Assembly (NCBI GenBank): GCA_031553755.1
Contig: JAVBKZ010000027.1
Coordinates: 12,819-76,818 of the forward strand
Reading direction: 5' to 3'
DNA length: 64,000 bases
Origin: JAIRVZ01 sp031553755
GTDB taxonomy: Bacteria; Bacteroidota; Bacteroidia; Bacteroidales; Azobacteroidaceae
Below, piece by piece: positions 61,601-64,000 of the stretch; positions within the stretch are counted from its first letter, which is position 1, and each line of letters starts with the position of its first letter. Both the position numbers and the translations under genes were made by a program. The notes below the pieces were generated by a model that was not told where the DNA came from, did no database searches, and saw only the letters and a program-made list of their open reading frames with translations.

Positions 61601-62289
61601 TATTACCGGCAAAAACGGATTCTTTGAAAACCGATTCGATACAAATGATATTTCCGGATACGGTCATATCAATAGAAACCGATACGATTGCATTGCCGAA
61701 GCCTGTTATCAATGAAGACGAAGTAATGGAAAAAACGGGTAAAGCGGCCGAAACCGTTTCTAAATCCGTTGATGCCGCTAACAAAATAATGGAGGATATT
61801 TCGAACGATCCGATCAGGGCGATACAAAATTTATTCTCTAAACGTAAAAAGTCGAATGCTATTGATGAATATGTGAAACAGCAGGAAAAAGAAGAAAAAG
61901 AACGTCAAAAACAACTCGATGCCGAACAAAAAGCAAAAGATAAGGCAGCCGCGGAATTGGCTAAACAACAGGAAAAAGAACGTAAAGCATTGCTTAAAAA
62001 ACAACAAGACGAGGAAAAAGCATTGTTGAAAGAAAAAGAAAAGCAAGAAAGAAATCTCGAAGAACAAAAGAAACTCGAAGAAAAACAAAAAGAAGCCGAA
62101 CGGAAACAGTTGGAAAAAGACAAAGAAAATGCCCGGAAGCAAAAACAAAAGGATGCGGAAGAGCGTCAAAAACAAAAAGAAGAAGAACGCAAAGCCAAAG
62201 AAAAAGCACGTAAAGAAGCTCAAAAGTTGAAAGAGAAACAAAGGGAAGTGGAACGCAAACAAAAGGAAGAAGAACGAAAGAAAAAATAA
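58681..62289 (+). CDS. porW: PorW/SprE-like TPR lipoprotein of the type IX secretion system
   Basis: This 1202-residue protein has a lipobox (VIVVLVSCTSTKN; C22) and the PorW/SprE start TRWYHSFNTRYNVYFNGNEAY. Tetratricopeptide-like helical repeats span about residues 130-760 (for example NAWLLMGKSQFHNGDFLTAA and YYEAEDIFSKLN). The last ~150 residues are a Lys/Glu/Gln-rich coiled coil (EKEEKERQKQLDAEQKAKD). It is longer than the Flavobacterium SprE I know of. PorW/SprE is required for T9SS function. The gene directly precedes porX (6 bases), supporting the assignment. Confidence 0.9.
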   Translation: MIKNKILTTLLLGTVIVVLVSCTSTKNTSMTRWYHSFNTRYNVYFNGNEAYKTALKSQQDSYQESYSDFILMYPVSSLPKDKQQIGGPFDKSIEKAAKAIKTHSIQTKPEKKQGKKHDPKYQEFMQREEYNPFLYNAWLLMGKSQFHNGDFLTAASTFSYTARHYSTQPEIVATAKIWQARCYSEMGWYYEAEDIFSKLNNENLPKNEVNWFSSVYADYLIKNKRYSDAVPYLNLAIKAEKNKTQRYRMEYLLGQIYKDLGQNDLAYKAFGEVANSTAPYLLQFSSKIRQTEVSTGGNTKKVIGMLKKMSKSQKNKDYLDQVYYAWGNVYMTIPDTVKAIEQYKLGVEKSIQNGFDKALCQIQLGDIYFQQREYVDAQPCYSEALGQIKKEYKDYQRISKRSEILDELVVHFEAIELQDSLQILARLPEAERMASVKKLAENYIKKEEEAKKESEKEEYLTQQESNREQMENFNVGRKAPSMATPAITPARGGNAFYFYNPQTVTQGKNEFQRKWGKRKLEDNWRLRNKINQFDSELAETQPDMQPSTDSEVVQDTSSVQGTEKSAEELEAANNPRKPEYYLQQIPLTEEDIAASNDIWMDGLYNMGLIYKDKLEDSSLAIETFTGLNNRFPDNEFKLDVYYQLYLIYLKMNDMNMVELYKSKIREEFPESDYAIAMADPNYEYNMRMIDVVQDSIYQQTYQYYTENNPSGIRKNYDEVAKKYPQSKLMPKFMFLDALSYVQTHEPDIFKQKLKELLDKYPDADVSVLAGSMMKNLLKGLTLSGDGNLAKGGLFNIRFGATEEGAVLDSTIVFTAEKNTPYLLLMVYPANHVDGNIILYTVAEFNFSNFMVNDFDLQVATIGETGMLQIRGFNNYNEIVQYCNMINKPAGYMNQLNAAVIVVPMSVDNYDILMKGKSLDEYTAFFEKNFGAENPQIIAKWKLDKKEIEKISTEDEEDERNEENVENQPSKDDVILPAKTDSLKTDSIQMIFPDTVISIETDTIALPKPVINEDEVMEKTGKAAETVSKSVDAANKIMEDISNDPIRAIQNLFSKRKKSNAIDEYVKQQEKEEKERQKQLDAEQKAKDKAAAELAKQQEKERKALLKKQQDEEKALLKEKEKQERNLEEQKKLEEKQKEAERKQLEKDKENARKQKQKDAEERQKQKEEERKAKEKARKEAQKLKEKQREVERKQKEEERKKK

Positions 62290-62295
62290 AAAAAT

Positions 62296-63843
62296 ATGAA
62301 GAAAGACAGGTTATTATGGGCTGATGATGAAATCGACTTGCTTAAACCGCATGTCCTCTTTTTAGAAGAAAAAGGGTTTGAAGTTGTAACGGTTTGTAGC
62401 GGACAAGATGCTGTTGATTGTTGCCGGGAAGAATATTTTGATATTATTTTCTTAGATGAAAATATGCCTGGTCTCAGCGGATTGGAAACGCTGGCTATCA
62501 TCAAAGAAATAAATCCCGATATTCCCGTTGTGATGATAACCAAAAGTGAAGAAGAAAGCATTATGAATCAGGCAATCGGAAGCAAAATAGCCGATTATTT
62601 GATTAAGCCTGTCAATCCGAATCAGATACTTCTTTCTATCAAGAAAAATTTGCATAAAAATCAACTGATTTCGCAAACAAAAACCAGTGAATACCAGCAG
62701 GATTTTTCAAAAATAGGAATGCAAATCAACGACTCTTTCACAACAGACGACTGGAAAGACGTTTACAAAAAATTGGTTTACTGGGAACTCGAATTAGAAG
62801 ATTCGCAGACCGGAATGACCGAAATGCTAAAAATGCAAAAATTAGAAGCCAACCGGTTATTCGGCAAATTTATTAAACGTAATTATCAAGGTTGGATAGA
62901 TAATTCAGATAATCGTCCGTTGATGAGTCCCGATTTATTCAAAACGAAACTGTTCCCTTTGTTGGATGATAATGAACAAGTATTTTTTATCCTTATTGAT
63001 AATTTCAGGCTCGACCAATGGCGTGAAGTAAAAGATTTGCTTTCCGAATTTTTTACGTTCAACGAAGATTTATATTACTCCATACTTCCAACGGCCACGC
63101 AATATGCCCGAAATGCTATTTTTTCAGGATTAATGCCTTTGCAAATAGAAAAAATGTTTCCCGAACTTTGGGTAGATGAAGAATCGGAAGAGGGAAAAAA
63201 TCTCAATGAAGAACCGTTGATTCAGACACAAATCGAACGTTTTCGAAAAAAATATACATTTTCCTATCATAAAATTAATGATTCATCCTACGGAGAACGT
63301 TTATTGAATAATTTCAATCAGTTGGATAATTACCAATTGAATGTTATTGTTCTCAACTTTGTAGATATGCTTTCGCATGCCCGTACGGAATCTAAAATGA
63401 TCCGTGAATTGGCCTCGGGAGAAGCCGCGTACCGTTCGTTGACACGTTCCTGGTTTAGGCATTCCGTGGCGTTGGAACTGTTCAGAAAAATAGCGGAAAA
63501 AGGTAAGAAAGTCATTCTTACAACCGATCATGGAACGATTCGTGTAAATAACGCGATAAAAGTAGTGGGAGATAAAAATACGAATACGAATTTAAGGTAT
63601 AAGTTAGGTAAAAATCTGGCATACAATCAAAAAGAAGTATACGAAATCAAAGATCCTGAAAAAATAGGACTACCTTGTCCGAACATTAGTTCGAAGTATA
63701 TTTTTGCCCTCAATGAAGATTTTTTCGCCTATCCCAATAATTACAATTATTACGTTTCGTATTATACCGATACGTTCCAACACGGAGGAATTTCGATGGA
63801 AGAAATGATGATTCCGTTTATCACAATGGAAGCGAAAAAATAA
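62296..63843 (+). CDS. porX: PorX, T9SS response regulator with PglZ domain
   Basis: This 515-residue protein has a receiver domain (acidic pair D10/D11, phosphoacceptor D54 in IIFLDENMPG) followed by a linker and an alkaline-phosphatase-like PglZ domain (about residues 210-510), with FFILIDNFRLDQW, SILPTATQYARNAIFSGLMP, KVILTTDHGTIRV and DTFQHGGISMEEMMIP. The metal residues D (IDNFR, TTDHG) and H (DHG, QHGG) are present. In Porphyromonas PorX controls T9SS gene expression and function. Confidence 0.95.
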   Translation: MKKDRLLWADDEIDLLKPHVLFLEEKGFEVVTVCSGQDAVDCCREEYFDIIFLDENMPGLSGLETLAIIKEINPDIPVVMITKSEEESIMNQAIGSKIADYLIKPVNPNQILLSIKKNLHKNQLISQTKTSEYQQDFSKIGMQINDSFTTDDWKDVYKKLVYWELELEDSQTGMTEMLKMQKLEANRLFGKFIKRNYQGWIDNSDNRPLMSPDLFKTKLFPLLDDNEQVFFILIDNFRLDQWREVKDLLSEFFTFNEDLYYSILPTATQYARNAIFSGLMPLQIEKMFPELWVDEESEEGKNLNEEPLIQTQIERFRKKYTFSYHKINDSSYGERLLNNFNQLDNYQLNVIVLNFVDMLSHARTESKMIRELASGEAAYRSLTRSWFRHSVALELFRKIAEKGKKVILTTDHGTIRVNNAIKVVGDKNTNTNLRYKLGKNLAYNQKEVYEIKDPEKIGLPCPNISSKYIFALNEDFFAYPNNYNYYVSYYTDTFQHGGISMEEMMIPFITMEAKK

Positions 63844-63898
63844 TCGCTTTAACATTTATATAAAATAAAATGAGTATCCGTTATACTACCTAATCGCT

Positions 63899-63977
63899 CT
63901 GTCATCCTGAACTTGATTCAGGATCTCTTAATGAATTGCTGATTATCAATAGATTGCGGGTCAAGCCCGCAATGACA
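63899..63977. repeat. Composite inverted REP-like element after porX
   Basis: The element has two hairpins: ATCCTGAA-CTTGA-TTCAGGAT (63904-63924) and TTGCGGG-TCAAG-CCCGCAA (63954-63972), with outer ends TGTCAT (63899) and ATGACA (63972-63977). Read in opposite orientations the two are the same unit, sharing TGTCAT, loop CTTGA and ATCT, but with different self-complementary stems. It may terminate porX transcription. The last ~23 bases of the window hold nothing further that I can identify. Confidence 0.85.
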
Positions 63978-64000
63978 AATTAGGTTTTTAATTTGTTAGG

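Noticed and set aside
61831..62262. Phe/Leu-rich minus-strand open frame of 143 codons opposite the end of porW
   Set aside because: It is the mirror of the Lys/Glu-rich coiled coil of porW (AAA/GAA read as TTT/TTC) and has no independent support.
1..64000. tRNA, rRNA or CRISPR arrays
   Set aside because: Reading all intergenic gaps showed no cloverleaf-like segments, no conserved rRNA stretches and no regularly spaced repeats.

Overview
This 64 kb window comes from an AT-rich member of the Bacteroidota, most likely order Bacteroidales. The evidence: many start codons are preceded by the Bacteroidetes -7 element TAnnTTTG; there are type IX secretion (T9SS) genes (porW and porX) and a T9SS C-terminal sorting domain on a secreted esterase; family-restricted genes are present (DUF4834, DUF5723, the DoxX/BT_3928-type protein beside tpiA, DUF1599); lipoproteins and SPOR proteins are numerous; and ribosome binding sites are mostly not recognisable. 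I see no rRNA, tRNA or CRISPR array. No gene-free stretch exceeds about 250 bases.

Layout. 1-9 kb: 3' end of an outer-membrane beta-barrel gene, then a minus-strand block with dgt, a cardiolipin synthase, queG, a TRIC-type channel and a LiaF-like/LytS-like/LytTR signalling operon. 9-17 kb: a UbiA prenyltransferase with a radical SAM partner, a secreted M48-like protein that has lost its HExxH glutamate, a DUF5723/large-lipoprotein pair and a T9SS cargo esterase. 17-32 kb: an Rpn-type nuclease, a HerA/DUF853 ATPase, hisS, folE-SPOR-tpiA-DoxX-DUF1599, mnmA, a HigBA-type toxin-antitoxin pair, a Na+/H+ antiporter, a ferredoxin, an FKBP lipoprotein, lemA-glyS. 32-40 kb: manA, glgB, a small AT-rich three-gene cluster centred on a signal-peptide-bearing Rhs tip, then a YhcH protein, TatD and a polyprenyl synthase. 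40-51 kb: a TonB-dependent receptor and a histidine operon (hisG, hisD, hisC, hisB) with foreign cargo in every interval: DUF2281/VapC, a lipoprotein, a GNAT enzyme, a STAS-ATPase-STAS protein, a REP-associated transposase and a Uma2 nuclease. 51-64 kb: a SPOR lipoprotein, an S9 peptidase, a YbdG-like channel, aroA, a second Rpn copy in opposite orientation with an N-terminal frameshift, a metal ABC permease, and porW-porX.

The most informative observations are: (1) a 14-codon leader peptide with three consecutive His codons upstream of hisG, followed by a terminator and a competing upstream arm with geometry fitting transcription attenuation; (2) the Rhs-tip/lipoprotein/transglutaminase-like cluster at 35-37.4 kb, a candidate secreted effector-immunity module; (3) the his operon as an insertion site for mobile cargo, including a REP palindrome inside the transposase gene and another that supplies the hisC stop codon; (4) two near-identical inverted Rpn genes about 39 kb apart, one with a +1 base in a G-run; (5) a composite inverted repeat at the right end whose two units share loop and flanks but have different, compensated stems.
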